Origin: Zygnema cylindricum
Lineage: Eukaryota > Streptophyta > Zygnematophyceae > Zygnematales > Zygnemataceae
Length of the DNA stretch: 64,000 nt
Direction: 5' to 3'
Assembly (NCBI GenBank): GCA_037447655.1
Contig: JBBHKE010000102.1
Span: 320,372 to 384,371, forward strand
Part shown: positions 32,103 through 43,500 of the stretch, in pieces
Position numbering within the stretch: the first letter of the stretch is position 1
How the letters are laid out: each line of letters opens with the position of its first letter
The notes under the pieces: model-generated
What the model was told of the DNA's origin: nothing
Database searches by the model: none
The model's input: only the letters and a program-made list of their open reading frames with translations
Program-made: the position numbers and the translations under genes

Positions 32103-35100
32103 GGTTATGGGCCCACCCTCTAGGGTACCAATCTTTAATGGAACTGGCTTCATATACTGGGAAAGTATGATGATAGGAGCTCTATGCGAAAAAAGGTTTT
32201 GGGGGATAGTGAGTGGACGATTGGGGCGTCCATCAAGTCTTCGAATTCCTCCAGGGTTTGGAGGAAGCAGATTCATCAGGAAAGAGGATTCACCTTCAAC
32301 GGAGGAAACAAAGGAAGGAGAGGTGGTGGACAAAGGAAAGGAGAAGGAGGCGACCACACCAATAGCAACTGGTTCGACATTCATGTCACCTATTCCGAGG
32401 AACGAGGAGAATGATACTGAAACCTGGGACTTCAACAATATGGCAGCAAAGCACTTCATCCTACGCCATCTCACTCAAGGACTTGCATGTCCTCATTTGC
32501 AGGTAGAGAGGGCATCCGATCTTTGGATGGCTCTCATAGAGATGTACCGAAGTGGTACGATTCAGCAACAACAGTTGGCTGATCAGAAAGTTAAGGAGTA
32601 TGTATACAAAGGGGGAAATATGTTGGATTTTTGCAATGAGCTTGCTACACTCTTCATGGAGCTAGAGAGTGCGGGTAAAGTTTTTAGTGAAAAAGAAAAA
32701 GTTAACTGTTTACTAATGAAGTTACCTGATGAGTTCGAGAACATAGTCAACCGTGTGCAGGACTTGCCGGACTCAAGGTGGATATGGAACTCAGTGGTAG
32801 GGATGATTCTCGTTCGAGAGAATACGATTGAGAGCCGAAGGGGAGGAAAGAGTGGCCAAGCCTTGGCAACAGCGACCGATTGGAGGAACAAGGATTCCCG
32901 GAAACCAGTCGGAAACTATGGGGGTAGGGAGCAGAAAAAACAGGTTGGCGAGTTCGAACCAAGGGCTCCCAAAGGTTTAAGTCATTTTTGTAAGAAACCG
33001 GTTCACTATATGGCAGAGTGCACCAAGCTAACCGAGCTTCGGTTAAAGGAGGGGCAGACCGGTGGTACCCCGAGAGGAAAGAAAAAGGCCCTTGTCACAC
33101 AGGTACTTGAGGCGGAATCCGAGGACGAGGACGATGAGCTCCTTTTGGATGAGGAGTTGGAGGCGAAAACTGAGGTTGAAATTCCACGAAGGCAGAAATG
33201 TGCTTACGGTGGATTGAAAGGTGAAGCAGGCTGGATTATAGATTCAGGTGCCTCAATGCACATGTGTAAGGATATACACCTGTTCACTAAGATAAGAAAG
33301 ATTCCCACCGTAGAGATAGAGTACGGGGATGGGAGGATAGTCACCACTACTCTTGTAGGATCGGTAGATCTGAAAGTGTTAGTAGAAGGAAAGACATCCA
33401 TATTAACATTCTCCGATGTATTGTTTATTCCGGAGCTGAACAAAAACCTTATCTCTACATCAGTATTAGATGATAAGGGTTTTTTCACTAGCACTAGGGA
33501 AGGAGTCTTTACTGCTAGTTTTGAGGAGGATGTCTATTTCATTGCTGAGAAAGGTAGCCATGGGATGTTTAGGATGATCTTAAGTAATGAAACGAAGAAA
33601 CTTTATTATGCTGGTGTTCATGATATTATGATGTGGCATAAGAGGCTTGGGCATGTAAATCTAGATAAGTTAAGAGAGATGAAAAAGATGGGAGTGGTGG
33701 AAGGGATTCAGTTCAGTGAGAGTGATGATATAAGTGATTGTAGTGGGTGTGCTCAAGGTAAAGCACACAGATTACCCTTTCCAAAAACAGCCAGCTACAA
33801 GGGAGAAAAAATTCTAGATCTAGTACACACAGATATTTGGGGACCAGCTAGAGTGCCCTCAACGGGGGGGAAGAGATTTATGATGACTATAACTGATGAT
33901 TGGTCTCGGTATTCCCGAGTATATTTTTTGAAAAACAAGTCAGAGGCTGAGGACTGTTTTAGACAATATAAAGCATGGAGCGAAAAACTCCATGAAACTC
34001 CAATCAAGAGAGTAAGGAGTGACAATGGTGGAGAGTATACTTCTAACCAGTTTGAGGATTTTTTGAGGGAAGATGGGGTTCAACACCAAAAGACAGTGCC
34101 AGAAAATCCTGAACAGAATGGGGTAGCTGAAAGGTTAAATAGAACACTAAGTGATAGTGCTAGAAGTATGTTGTCGGATAAGAAGATAGGAAAAAGGTTT
34201 TGGGCAGAAGCAATGAACTGTGCTAATTACCTCAAAAATAGAGTTCTTACTTCAGCTATAAAAGATCAAACACCTTATGAGAGATGGACAGGCCGGAAAC
34301 CAGACTTATCTCATTTAAAGGTTTTCGGCAGTCAAGTATTCAGTCTAGATACTGATCGGTCCAATTGGAAGCTAGATCCTAAAGGAAAACCGGGATACTT
34401 ATTAGGATATGATGAGGATGTTAAAGGATATAGAGTTTATGATCTAAAAAGAGAAGATATAATCTTAGTAAAGCATCTAGTAGTTATGGATGAAGGAAAT
34501 TCTGTGGATCCCTTCAAATATACAAAGTCAGTAAAAATCAGATTTGAGTCAGAAAATTCTGATGACTTTGAGCTTCCTAACTATCCAGGTTTTAGAGACG
34601 ATGACATTCTTGCAGGAACAAATCAGACCGAAAAGGACTCGGCTGTGGAAACTCCAGTGACAACTTTACCCGAAGCGGAAGACGTGGTGGAAATTGATTC
34701 GGAATCAAGGGATAGGGGAGAAGCCGAGTTTGTTCGAAAGAATCCACGAGAACCATCTATTCCGGCCTCAGATTTTGAGGGAGGGAGGAGAAGTAGCAAA
34801 AGACTGCAAGAAAAACAGGTTAATAACAAGGTAACTAAACTATCTCATCAAGATGAACCTCAAACTTATCGAGAGGCGATGACTTGTCCAGAAAGAAACC
34901 GGTGGAAGACAGCCATCAATGAGGAGATGGCTTCAATCATGGCAGCCGATACTTGGGAGCTGGTGGACTGTCCACCTAACCGAAAACCAATCGGTTGTAA
35001 GTGGGTTTTCAAACTAAAACTGAACCCAGATAACACAATCGAGCGCTACAAGGCCAGATTAGTGGCAAAGGGATTTACACAAAAGGAAGGAATTGACTAC

Positions 35101-36441
35101 GAGGAAACCTTTGCCCCGGTGGTCAGATTTCCCTCCGTCCGCATACTTCTCAGTTTAGCAGCGGCGGAAGACATGGAAGTGCACCAGATGGACATCAAAA
35201 CAGCCTTTTTGCATGGAGAATTAGAAGAGGAGATCTTCATGCGACAACCCGAAGGGTTTGTGGAAGAAGGAGAGGAGAGTAAGGTATGCCGGCTGATTAA
35301 ATCTCTTTATGGTTTGAAACAGGCGCCCCGACAGTGGAATAAGAAGCTTGATGAGTTTCTTACCGGTCTAGGATATATTCGGATCAGCTCAGATCACTCA
35401 ATCTATGTTTTCGAAGATGAGGAAGGTTTTATATTTATTGCAATTTATGTTGATGATTTGCTTGTTTTAAGTAAATCAATGGAAAAAATTAATAAACTGA
35501 AAACCGATCTTAAGGGGAGATTTGAAATGAAGGATATGGGGGAAGCAAAATATATTTTGGGAATTCAAGTAGAGAGAGACCGAAAAAGAAAAATTATAAG
35601 ATTGACTCAAAAGGAAGCAATAGGGAACATGCTTGAAAAATTTCAAATGGATAAAGCTAATAGTTGTACAACTCCAATGGAATTGAAGAAGGGAAGTGAG
35701 GGGAGTGAGGAAGAAGGAGTCATAGTCTTAGACGAGGAATTATCTCCTGAAGAACAGAAGTTCATGCAGACTATTCCTTACAGGCAAGTAGTGGGAAGTC
35801 TAATCTATTTTATGAATTGTACCCGGCCGGATTTAGCTGCAGCTGTAGGAGTGCTGAGTAGAAGTCTAAATGCTCCCACTAAGAAGGATTGGGAGGCAGC
35901 TAAGAGAGTCCTTAGATACTTGGTAGGAACTAGAGATCTATGGTTGCATTTGGGTGGGGAGAATACTGACATCACTACTTGGAGTGATGCCAGTTATGGT
36001 GATGCTCCGATGAGGAGATGTACTTCTGGATATGTATTATATGTGGGTGATGGGGCTTGCTGTTGGAGTAGCAAACAGCAAAAGGTTATTGCTCAGTCCA
36101 CCATGGAGGCTGAGTATATGGCCTCTTGCTCTGCTGTAAAAGAATTGATGTGGGTCAAGTCTTTGCTTGGTGAGCTTGGTCACCTTAAGAGTGGTGTGCA
36201 GAAAATATTTTGTGATAATCAGGCAGCAATCGCTATTTCTGCCAATCCTAAACACCATTTTAAAGCCAAACACATGGACATCAGACTCAGCTTTGTTAGA
36301 GAGAAAGTAGAAAACAAAATAATCAGTTTAGAGTACAGACCAGATAGTGAGATGGTAGCAGATATGATGACCAAACTTCTGCCTTCCCCTAAGCTAATTT
36401 TTTGCAGGGAGAAGTGTGGTCTGAAATTAAAGATTGACTAG
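32083..36441 (+). CDS. A2 gag-pol polyprotein, 1452 residues
   Basis: One open frame in copia order. The start ATG is in the LTR, chosen because it is the first in frame and conserved in the family. Gag core is about residues 110-240. The zinc knuckle, about 300-313, has lost its first Cys (SHFCKKPVHYMAEC). The protease motif is DSGA at 387. The integrase has zinc ligands H519/H523 and CSGC, and catalytic D584, D647 and E683 (35 residues between the last two, the D,D35E spacing). RT has YVDD at 1122-1125. RNase H residues are D1302, E1342 and D1378. The polyprotein is cut by its protease, and RT/RNase H copy RNA in the particle before integrase inserts the DNA. The Cys loss may impair RNA packaging despite the open frame. 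Confidence 0.95.
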   Translation: MEVSEFQVMGPPSRVPIFNGTGFIYWESMMIGALCEKRFWGIVSGRLGRPSSLRIPPGFGGSRFIRKEDSPSTEETKEGEVVDKGKEKEATTPIATGSTFMSPIPRNEENDTETWDFNNMAAKHFILRHLTQGLACPHLQVERASDLWMALIEMYRSGTIQQQQLADQKVKEYVYKGGNMLDFCNELATLFMELESAGKVFSEKEKVNCLLMKLPDEFENIVNRVQDLPDSRWIWNSVVGMILVRENTIESRRGGKSGQALATATDWRNKDSRKPVGNYGGREQKKQVGEFEPRAPKGLSHFCKKPVHYMAECTKLTELRLKEGQTGGTPRGKKKALVTQVLEAESEDEDDELLLDEELEAKTEVEIPRRQKCAYGGLKGEAGWIIDSGASMHMCKDIHLFTKIRKIPTVEIEYGDGRIVTTTLVGSVDLKVLVEGKTSILTFSDVLFIPELNKNLISTSVLDDKGFFTSTREGVFTASFEEDVYFIAEKGSHGMFRMILSNETKKLYYAGVHDIMMWHKRLGHVNLDKLREMKKMGVVEGIQFSESDDISDCSGCAQGKAHRLPFPKTASYKGEKILDLVHTDIWGPARVPSTGGKRFMMTITDDWSRYSRVYFLKNKSEAEDCFRQYKAWSEKLHETPIKRVRSDNGGEYTSNQFEDFLREDGVQHQKTVPENPEQNGVAERLNRTLSDSARSMLSDKKIGKRFWAEAMNCANYLKNRVLTSAIKDQTPYERWTGRKPDLSHLKVFGSQVFSLDTDRSNWKLDPKGKPGYLLGYDEDVKGYRVYDLKREDIILVKHLVVMDEGNSVDPFKYTKSVKIRFESENSDDFELPNYPGFRDDDILAGTNQTEKDSAVETPVTTLPEAEDVVEIDSESRDRGEAEFVRKNPREPSIPASDFEGGRRSSKRLQEKQVNNKVTKLSHQDEPQTYREAMTCPERNRWKTAINEEMASIMAADTWELVDCPPNRKPIGCKWVFKLKLNPDNTIERYKARLVAKGFTQKEGIDYEETFAPVVRFPSVRILLSLAAAEDMEVHQMDIKTAFLHGELEEEIFMRQPEGFVEEGEESKVCRLIKSLYGLKQAPRQWNKKLDEFLTGLGYIRISSDHSIYVFEDEEGFIFIAIYVDDLLVLSKSMEKINKLKTDLKGRFEMKDMGEAKYILGIQVERDRKRKIIRLTQKEAIGNMLEKFQMDKANSCTTPMELKKGSEGSEEEGVIVLDEELSPEEQKFMQTIPYRQVVGSLIYFMNCTRPDLAAAVGVLSRSLNAPTKKDWEAAKRVLRYLVGTRDLWLHLGGENTDITTWSDASYGDAPMRRCTSGYVLYVGDGACCWSSKQQKVIAQSTMEAEYMASCSAVKELMWVKSLLGELGHLKSGVQKIFCDNQAAIAISANPKHHFKAKHMDIRLSFVREKVENKIISLEYRPDSEMVADMMTKLLPSPKLIFCREKCGLKLKID
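32103..32117 (+). other. primer-binding site for half initiator tRNA-Met (A2)
   Basis: GGTTATGGGCCCACC, the first 15 bases after the LTR, is the exact complement of GGUGGGCCCAUAACC in the anticodon arm of plant initiator tRNA-Met. These bases also encode gag residues V-M-G-P of the QVMGPPSR motif. Confidence 0.88.
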
Positions 36442-36454
36442 AAAATAAGGGGAG

Positions 36455-37503
36455 TGTAGAAACTAATGGTTTTATTAGTATTTTCTAGGTCTGAAAAGAA
36501 ATATAGAAGTCGAGGCAGTCTATCTCTAACTTCTCTCTCCAACTCTCAAACTTGTCGCAGTCATTGAGAAATTGGAGAGGAAGCTAGAGCCATGGCTACC
36601 TTGGCTATCCTGAGGTTTACGGGAATTTTATATTAGGGTTTATATATTTAATTAAAATGTATGTGCCGGCGGCAGGATTTGATCCATGTACCTACCGGCC
36701 GGCAGATAGGATATAGCCGGTAGCCTTAGCCGTTAAATCTAGCAGTAGTGTTAGATAGCATATAGTTTGATAATTATTTACATATGTATATTAGCGATAA
36801 ACCATTTAACTGAAATGAATTACGGGATACATAGATCCAGTAATATATAATGTACGACTTACGGTACGGACAAAAATCAGTACCGCGCATTTGTTTCGTA
36901 AATGAAACAAATACCGCGCATGTATTTATTACGGCTACGATTAAAGCCGAATTTAATCGGACGGCCGGGATTAGCGCCGAGATCGCGGAGGAAGATTTCG
37001 GCGGTTTGTGGCCATCGCCACATCGGATGACGCGTGGCGAAATTCCGTTGGATTGTGGAATCTCCGGAGATTATGGCACCGAATCCGGATTTGACATGTG
37101 TCGACATTTTGGCCATGTCGTACAATATCCGTACATAAAGTACACCGGCAGCTGTACTTTTGCGTACGGAACTCAATTCTGATTGGTTCCGTACATCAGT
37201 AGATAGAGTCTGTGAGAGAGATAGGACTTAGAAAAATTAGAAGATAGGACCCTCTCTCCCAGAGAGCTTCTATACAAAAGGTCAACTTTGACCCTCCATA
37301 ACTTACTGCTCAGGGGAGCAAATTCAGAGATTCTTTTTGCTATCAACTCAGGGGAGTCTTGTCTTCACAGGGGTGAAGTTGGTCAGAGTTTTTGTCTGCC
37401 AGGGTGGCAGTTATTTTTGCTTAAACACAAAGGGGTCAGGATTATCCTAGAGGCTTCTTGGAAGCTGTCCACTCTGAGGACTTATGGAGGTCTCAGAGTT
37501 TCA
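36455..37503 (+). repeat. 3' LTR of A2
   Basis: 1049 bp, preceded by the polypurine tract AATAAGGGGAG. Its terminal ATG (37484) opens a 76-codon frame into antisense G1 gag. Confidence 0.95.
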
Positions 37504-37508
37504 CTCTT

Positions 37509-38196
37509 ATGGCATATTGGTGGGGAACCTCCGTTACAGCCGGGTAAAGAACATTGCTAAGCGTATCCAAGACCTCGGGAATAGCAGCTTGATAAGGAAT
37601 TTTTGCTTGACCTATAACCTTAGGTATACCAGCAAACTATGGAGAATATTGTTCATCGGAAGTATGCCATCATACTTGCTGGAATATAAGGTAAGGGCGG
37701 ACCCGCGAAGGTAACGCCCGAGAAGGGAGAAAGCGACACGCATGTCAAATCTATCTTGATAACGGAAAGCTAGATCTCGCATTTCAGTGTCGAATAGCAT
37801 TCGAAAATGAGATAAACTCATGGTATCTTTCATTCCGAAAAAGCAGAATTGAAGTTTACCAGGAGTACCCTCCGATGTGGAGGCCATCAAAACAAACGAG
37901 TTAGTCAAATTCAAAGCCTGAATCGGTGCTAACGGAGACCAAAAAGAAAGAAAATCTGAATCGGGTTCCCTTTCGTTATCAACTTCTTCCACAGATAGCG
38001 TGGAAAGAATGCATGACAAAGATGAGAGAGTGGTTAAATCCGAACTAGTAGAAGACGTTCTAGATTTGATTAAAGGACTTAACGTCAAAGGAACCGAATT
38101 TGATAAATTTGATTCATCGAAATTTGATGAACAAAAAGTTCCACCACTACGTGTAGACCCGTATGAGTGGTCAAGATTTTCCCAACCGGTGGGCAT
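37509..38196 (-). pseudogene. G1 gag N-terminal part
   Basis: From ATG 38196 a 194-codon frame (MPTGWENLDHSYGSTRSGG ...) includes acidic and Ser/Thr-rich stretches and ends at TAG 37612. An overlapping frame (IPEVLDTLSNVLYPAV) then continues without a break to the A2 target site and, after removal of A2 and one CTCTT, in frame into the gag part at 31048. One frameshift therefore separates them. Gag forms the particle shell in this family. Confidence 0.7.
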
Positions 38197-38880
38197 AAAA
38201 ATGACTTAGATAACAAACTAATCCGCTAATGGATACGCCCAATATGAGGTGCAACAAATGCTAAACCATACCACATACGTAGGCAACAATCTCAAACAGT
38301 CTCCCACAACGCCACGATGGCTAGATCTAGTCAAGAGGCCGTTTTTACCGAAACCACTACCCTACAAACGAGTGGGCAAGGCCAAAGGGCCAGATCTATA
38401 AAGGGAGAAACTTGCTAAACAAGCACCCGGAGGTGCAGATCTAAAGCTCCACAGGCAGAAAATAGTTCTATCCAAGGCCACCAACGGCCAGATCTAACAA
38501 TAAAATTCCACGCCAAACAGACAACAAGAAAAACACTAGGCCACTCACGGCCAGATGGGAAGCATGGAAAGCGTGGACAGTGCAAGTGCTCAATACAATT
38601 AGGTCTAAGTGAACCTAATCCACTCACGTACCCTCTAAATGATCAACAACTATCCTGACACGCGCATGCACCCACAAGGCATCGTGAACTTACAAACCAC
38701 TCATAGCGATCTGGCGATTGCCAAGGGTGAACAGCGGTTGTTCGCTCCAACCGGAGTTTTGCAGAGCTCCCAAAAACGAATCAGTTCCACTATCTCAACT
38801 CCAAATTGTCGAGCAGACACCACAGCTCAATTACCAACTTAGTTAGTAGCTTGTTAGGGCACACGTATCAGCACTATGCC
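38197..38880 (-). other. G1 leader with repeated AGATCT motifs
   Basis: Non-coding sequence upstream of G1 gag. (G)GCCAGATCTA-type words recur about five times between 38317 and 38555, at spacings of roughly 45-75 bp. TGGCATAGTGCTGATAC, read on the minus strand near 38880, could be a tRNA primer site because it begins TGG, but no LTR is recognised beside it. Confidence 0.4.
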
Positions 38881-39185
38881 ACGCTCTGCCCGTCTATGAA
38901 GCAATGGTTATTTTATGTGATAATTAGTGCAACCTAATATATATATTTATATATATCTTAGGGGTGTTTTTTTTTTTTTTTTATAAGTTTGCTAGGTTTT
39001 CTGAGTGAGTTAATCTGGTAAGAAAAAAGAAGAGAAAACGATACCAGACAGTTCAGCAATCTCAGATTCAACAACTCAAAAACAAACTAGACAACAAATG
39101 AAATTAAAATAAAGCATGGCAAAAATTTAAACATACATACAAAAACTAGATAGAAAAACCAATTGACACAAAGAATAACGAAACT

Positions 39186-39413
39186 TTGAAAAACTGACAA
39201 TTTCAAATTGCACAAATTGGAGAAAAACTGAAAATGTCAAATTGCAGTAAATAGAAGAAAAACTGACAATTTAAAATTGCAGAAAATGGAGCAAAACTGA
39301 AAATTTCAAATTGCAGTAAATAGAAGAAAACTTGACAATTTCAAATTGCAGAAAATAGAACAAAACTATAAATGTCAAATTGCAGTAAATAGAAGAAAAA
39401 CTGACAATTTTCA
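39186..39413. repeat. tandem repeat, about 40 bp unit, six copies
   Basis: Units of the form GAAAAACTGACAATTTCAAA followed by TTGCAGAAAATGGA or TTGCAGTAAATAGA alternate, giving an approximately 80 bp higher-order period. No coding potential. Confidence 0.8.
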
Positions 39414-40533
39414 AGAGCACAGGAATATTAAGCCAACGGATAGCCACTAGGCTCCTTGGTTAGTTTATATTTTTTATATGAGTTCAATAAATAAAAATTT
39501 AACTCAATATCACAACACACCAACTGAAACTGTAGCAAACTGCGAGCAAATCTAAGATATCTAGATTTAGTCACACACGAAACATACAAGGAAAGCCAAT
39601 TCTAATCCACTATCACGCAGTAAACCACACAAGCAAACCCAAAACTGTCCAATCACAATCCAGGGTTCAGCGACAACCTGAGAAAGAAGATCGAGCAACA
39701 ATCCACTTGATAGGACGAGAGAAGAAGTGAAGGGAAACCGGTTAGGCTTCGGCTTGAGCCGCGTAGATTAATTTGTAGGGCAGGTTTACAGAGAAAGAAA
39801 ATAAGAGCTAAGGAGCAGAACGTTCAATGACCAAAAAAGTAGTCACTAAAACTATCCTGACAATTTCACAAGAAAAATACTCAAATTTTAGGTCAAATCT
39901 TCCAAAATGAGAATTCCTGTGCTCTTGAAATTGTGAGCACAGAATTCACCTAACATTCGCTAAGTACAAAGTCTACAGCTGAGAGTCTACCTTACTACGC
40001 CTACATGCGTTTTATTTAGTTTTCTGCGTTAGTTTGGATTTTGGCCAATAGGCGACCAGAATCGTGTGCCTTACGTTACCAAATCTACAGCCTACGGATA
40101 AAAACCCTTCCTACGCTACATGTGAATGCGTGCGACCTCAAGGGTCCACAACTTAAAATGGTCCTGCGTGCAGTTCGCATCTGGACCGTCCATTCGTCTG
40201 CATTCCTCGTGGCCGTAGATTCGCGTTCGAATCCACGCTGGCGTCGACATCACTTGGAGTTGATGTTTCGGTTCACGATCGTCCAAACATCGATCCAAAC
40301 TTGTCGCGGAAATTTCGGCCGACGAAGTATGTCGGTTCGCCAAAATTCCCGGACAGACGACTTCGCGGACAGAAACTAAAACTGTCCGCGGGTTTCACGG
40401 CGTCAACGACAATTTGTACGGTCATGTCGCCACTGAAACATACCAAAATACAAATTAGTGTGGCGTAAATTTTACAGACAGTTTATATGCAATTAAAATG
40501 CGGTTAAAATGCGACGACGTGATACGACATGAC
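39414..40533. other. unassigned sequence
   Basis: Mixed AT-rich sequence, then a more GC-balanced block (40040-40440). Overlapping short frames on both strands there (40041-40379 plus, 40116-40343 minus) match no domain I know. A TTCGAATCC word near 40232 is tRNA T-loop-like but has no matching arms. Confidence 0.5.
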
Positions 40534-43500
40534 ATCTCCCAGAGAGCTTGTGTATAAAAAGGTCAACTTTGACTCTCTATAACTTACTAATCAGGGGAGC
40601 AAATTCATAGATTCTTTTTATTATCGACTCAAGGGATTCTTACCTCCATAGGGGTGGAGGTGGTTAGAGTTTTTGTCTGCCAAGGTGGTAGTTATTCTTT
40701 TTGAAACACAAAGGGGTCAGGGTTATCGTAGAGGCTTCTTGCAAGCTGTCTATTCTGAGGAATATGGAGGTCTTAGAGTTACAGGTTATGGGCCCACCCT
40801 CTAGGGTAGCCATCTTTATTGGAACTGGCTTCATATATTGGGAAAGTATGATGACAAGAGCTCTATGCGAGAAAAGGTTTTGGGGGATAGTGAGTGGACG
40901 AGTGGGGCGTCCATCAAGTCTTCGAATTGATCGAGGGTTTTGAGGAAGCAGATTCACAAGGAAAGTAGATCCATCTTCAACGGAGGAGACAAAGGAAGGG
41001 GAGGTGGTGGACAAAGGAACGGAGAAGGAGACGACCACACCAATAACAATATGATCGGCATTCATGTCACCTATTCCGAGGAACGAGGAGAATGATATTG
41101 ATACCTAGGAGTTCAACAATATGGCGGCAAAGCACTTCATTCTCTGCCATCTTACTCAAGGGCTTGCATGTCCTCATTTGCAGGTAGAAAGGGCATTCGA
41201 TCTTTGGATGGCTCTCATAGAGATGTACCAAAGTGGTACGATTCAGCAACAACAGTTGGCTGATCACAAAGTTAAGGAGTATGTATACAAAGGGGGGAAG
41301 ATGTTCGATTTTTGCAATGAGCTTGCTACACTTTTCATGGAGCTAGAGAGCGCTGGAAAAGAATTTGGTGAAAAGGAAAAGGTTAACTGTTAACTAATGA
41401 AGTTACCCGATGAGTTCGAGAACATAGTTAACCGTATGTAGGACTTGCCGGACTCAAGGTGGATATGGAACTCAGTGGTGGGAATGATTCTCGTTCAAGA
41501 GAATACGATTGAGATTCGAAGGGGAGGAAAGAGTGGGCAAGCCTTGGCAGCTGGGACTGATTGGAGGAACAAGGATTCGCGGAGACCGGTCGGAAATTAC
41601 GGACGAGGGGAGCAGAAAAATCAGACCGACGAGTTCGGACCAAGGGCTCCCAAGGGTTTATGTCATTTTTGTAAGAAACAAGAGCACTATATGGCGGAGT
41701 GCACTAAGCTAACCAAGCTTCGATTAAAGGAGGTGTAGACCGGTGGAACCTCAAGAGGAAAGAAAAAAGCCCTTGTGACATAGATAAATGAGGTGGAATC
41801 CGAAGACGAGGACTATGAGCTTTTATTGGATGAGGAGTAGGAAGCGACAAACGAGGTAGAAATTCCACGAAAGCAGAAATGTGCTTTCGGTGGATTGAAA
41901 GGTGAAGCAGGTTGGATTGTAGATTCAGGTGCCTCCATACACATGTATAAGGATAAACACATGTTCATTTAGATAAGAAAGATTCCCACCGTAGAGATAC
42001 AGTACCGGGATGGGAGGATAGTCACTACTACTCTTGTAAGATCGGTAGATTTGAAAGTGTTGGTAGAAGGTAAGACATCCATAGTTACATTTTCCGATGT
42101 ATTATTTATTCCGGAGCTGAAAAAAAACCTCATCTCTACGTCTGTATTAGATGATAAGGGTTTTGATACTAGCACTAGGAAATCAGTCTTTACTGCTAGT
42201 TTTGAGGAGGAAGTTTATTTTACTGCTGAAAAAGGTAGCCAAGGGATGTTTAGGCTGGTTTTAAGCAATGAAAAGAAAAAACTTTATTATTCTTGTGTTC
42301 ATGATATAATGTTGTGGCATAAGAGATTTGGTCATGTGAATCTAGATAAGTTAAAAGAGATAAAAAAGATGGGAGTAGTGGAAGGAATTTAGTTCGGTGA
42401 GAGTGAAAATCTAAGTGATTGTAGTGTGTGTGCTCAAGGTAAAGCACACAGGTTACCCTTCCCAAAAACTGCCACCTATAAGGGAGAAAAATTCTAGATT
42501 TAGTATACATATATATTTGGGGGCCAGCCGGAGAGCCATCACGCGAGGGGAAGAGATTTATGATGACTATCACCGATGATTGGTCTCGGTATTCTAAGGT
42601 GTACTTTTTGAAAAATATTTCAAGGCTCATAAATGTTTTAAACAATATAAAGCATGGAGTGAAAAACTCCATGAAACCTCAATCAAGAGAGTAAGGAGTG
42701 ACAATGGTGGAGAGTATACTTCTAACTAGTATGAGGATTTTTTGAGGGAAGATGGAGTCCAACACCAAAAGACAGTTCCAGAAAACTTGGAACAGAATTG
42801 GGTAGCTGAAAGATTAAATAGGACACTAAGTGATGGTGCTAGAAGTATGTTGTCGGTTAAGAAGATAAGAAAAAGGATTTGGGCAGAAGCAATGAACTGT
42901 GCTAATTACCTCAAAAATAGAGTTTTTACCTCAGCTATAAAAGATCAAACACCGTATGAGAGATGGACTGGCCAAAAACCAGACATATCTCACTTAAAGG
43001 TTTTCAGCAGTCAAGTATTCAGTCTAGATACAGATCGGTCTAATTGGAAGCTAGATCCTAAAGGAAAACCGGGATACTTAGTAGGATATGATGAGGATGT
43101 TAAAGGATACAGAGTGTATGATATAAAAAAAGAAGATATAATCTTAGTAAAGCATCTAGTAGTTATGGATGAAAGAAAGTGTGTAGATCCCTTCAAGCAT
43201 ACAAAGTCAATAAATATCAGATTTGAGTCAGAAATTTCCGATGACTTTGAGCTTCCTTACTATCTTGGTTTTAGAGAAGATGACATTCTTGCGGATATAA
43301 ATCAGACCGAAAAAGACTCGGCTGCGGAAACTCCAGTGACAACTCTACCCGAAGCGGAAGACGTGGTGGAAATTGATTCGAAATCAAGGGACAGGAGAGA
43401 AGCTGAGAGTGTTCAAAGGAACCCACGAAAACCATCTATTCCGGCCACAGATTTTGAGGGGGGAAGGAGAAGTAGCAAAAGATTGCAGGAAAAACAGGTT

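Larger units (their letters stand above)
31054..37503 (+). mobile_element. copia element A2 (complete, open gag-pol)
   Basis: 6450 bp with two 1049 bp LTRs and the exact target duplication CTCTT (31049-31053, 37504-37508). It inserted in the gag region of G1 in opposite orientation. By eye its LTRs differ at about ten positions, more than those of A1, so it is the older insertion. It still has a single open frame and all catalytic motifs. It is the only copy here that could be autonomous. Confidence 0.95.

Noticed and set aside
39186-39413. CRISPR-like array
   Set aside because: Units are directly adjacent without unique spacers, in a eukaryotic context; it is a simple tandem repeat.
40200-40260. 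Possible tRNA gene around TTCGAATCC
   Set aside because: T-arm bases do not pair and no acceptor, D or anticodon arms can be drawn.
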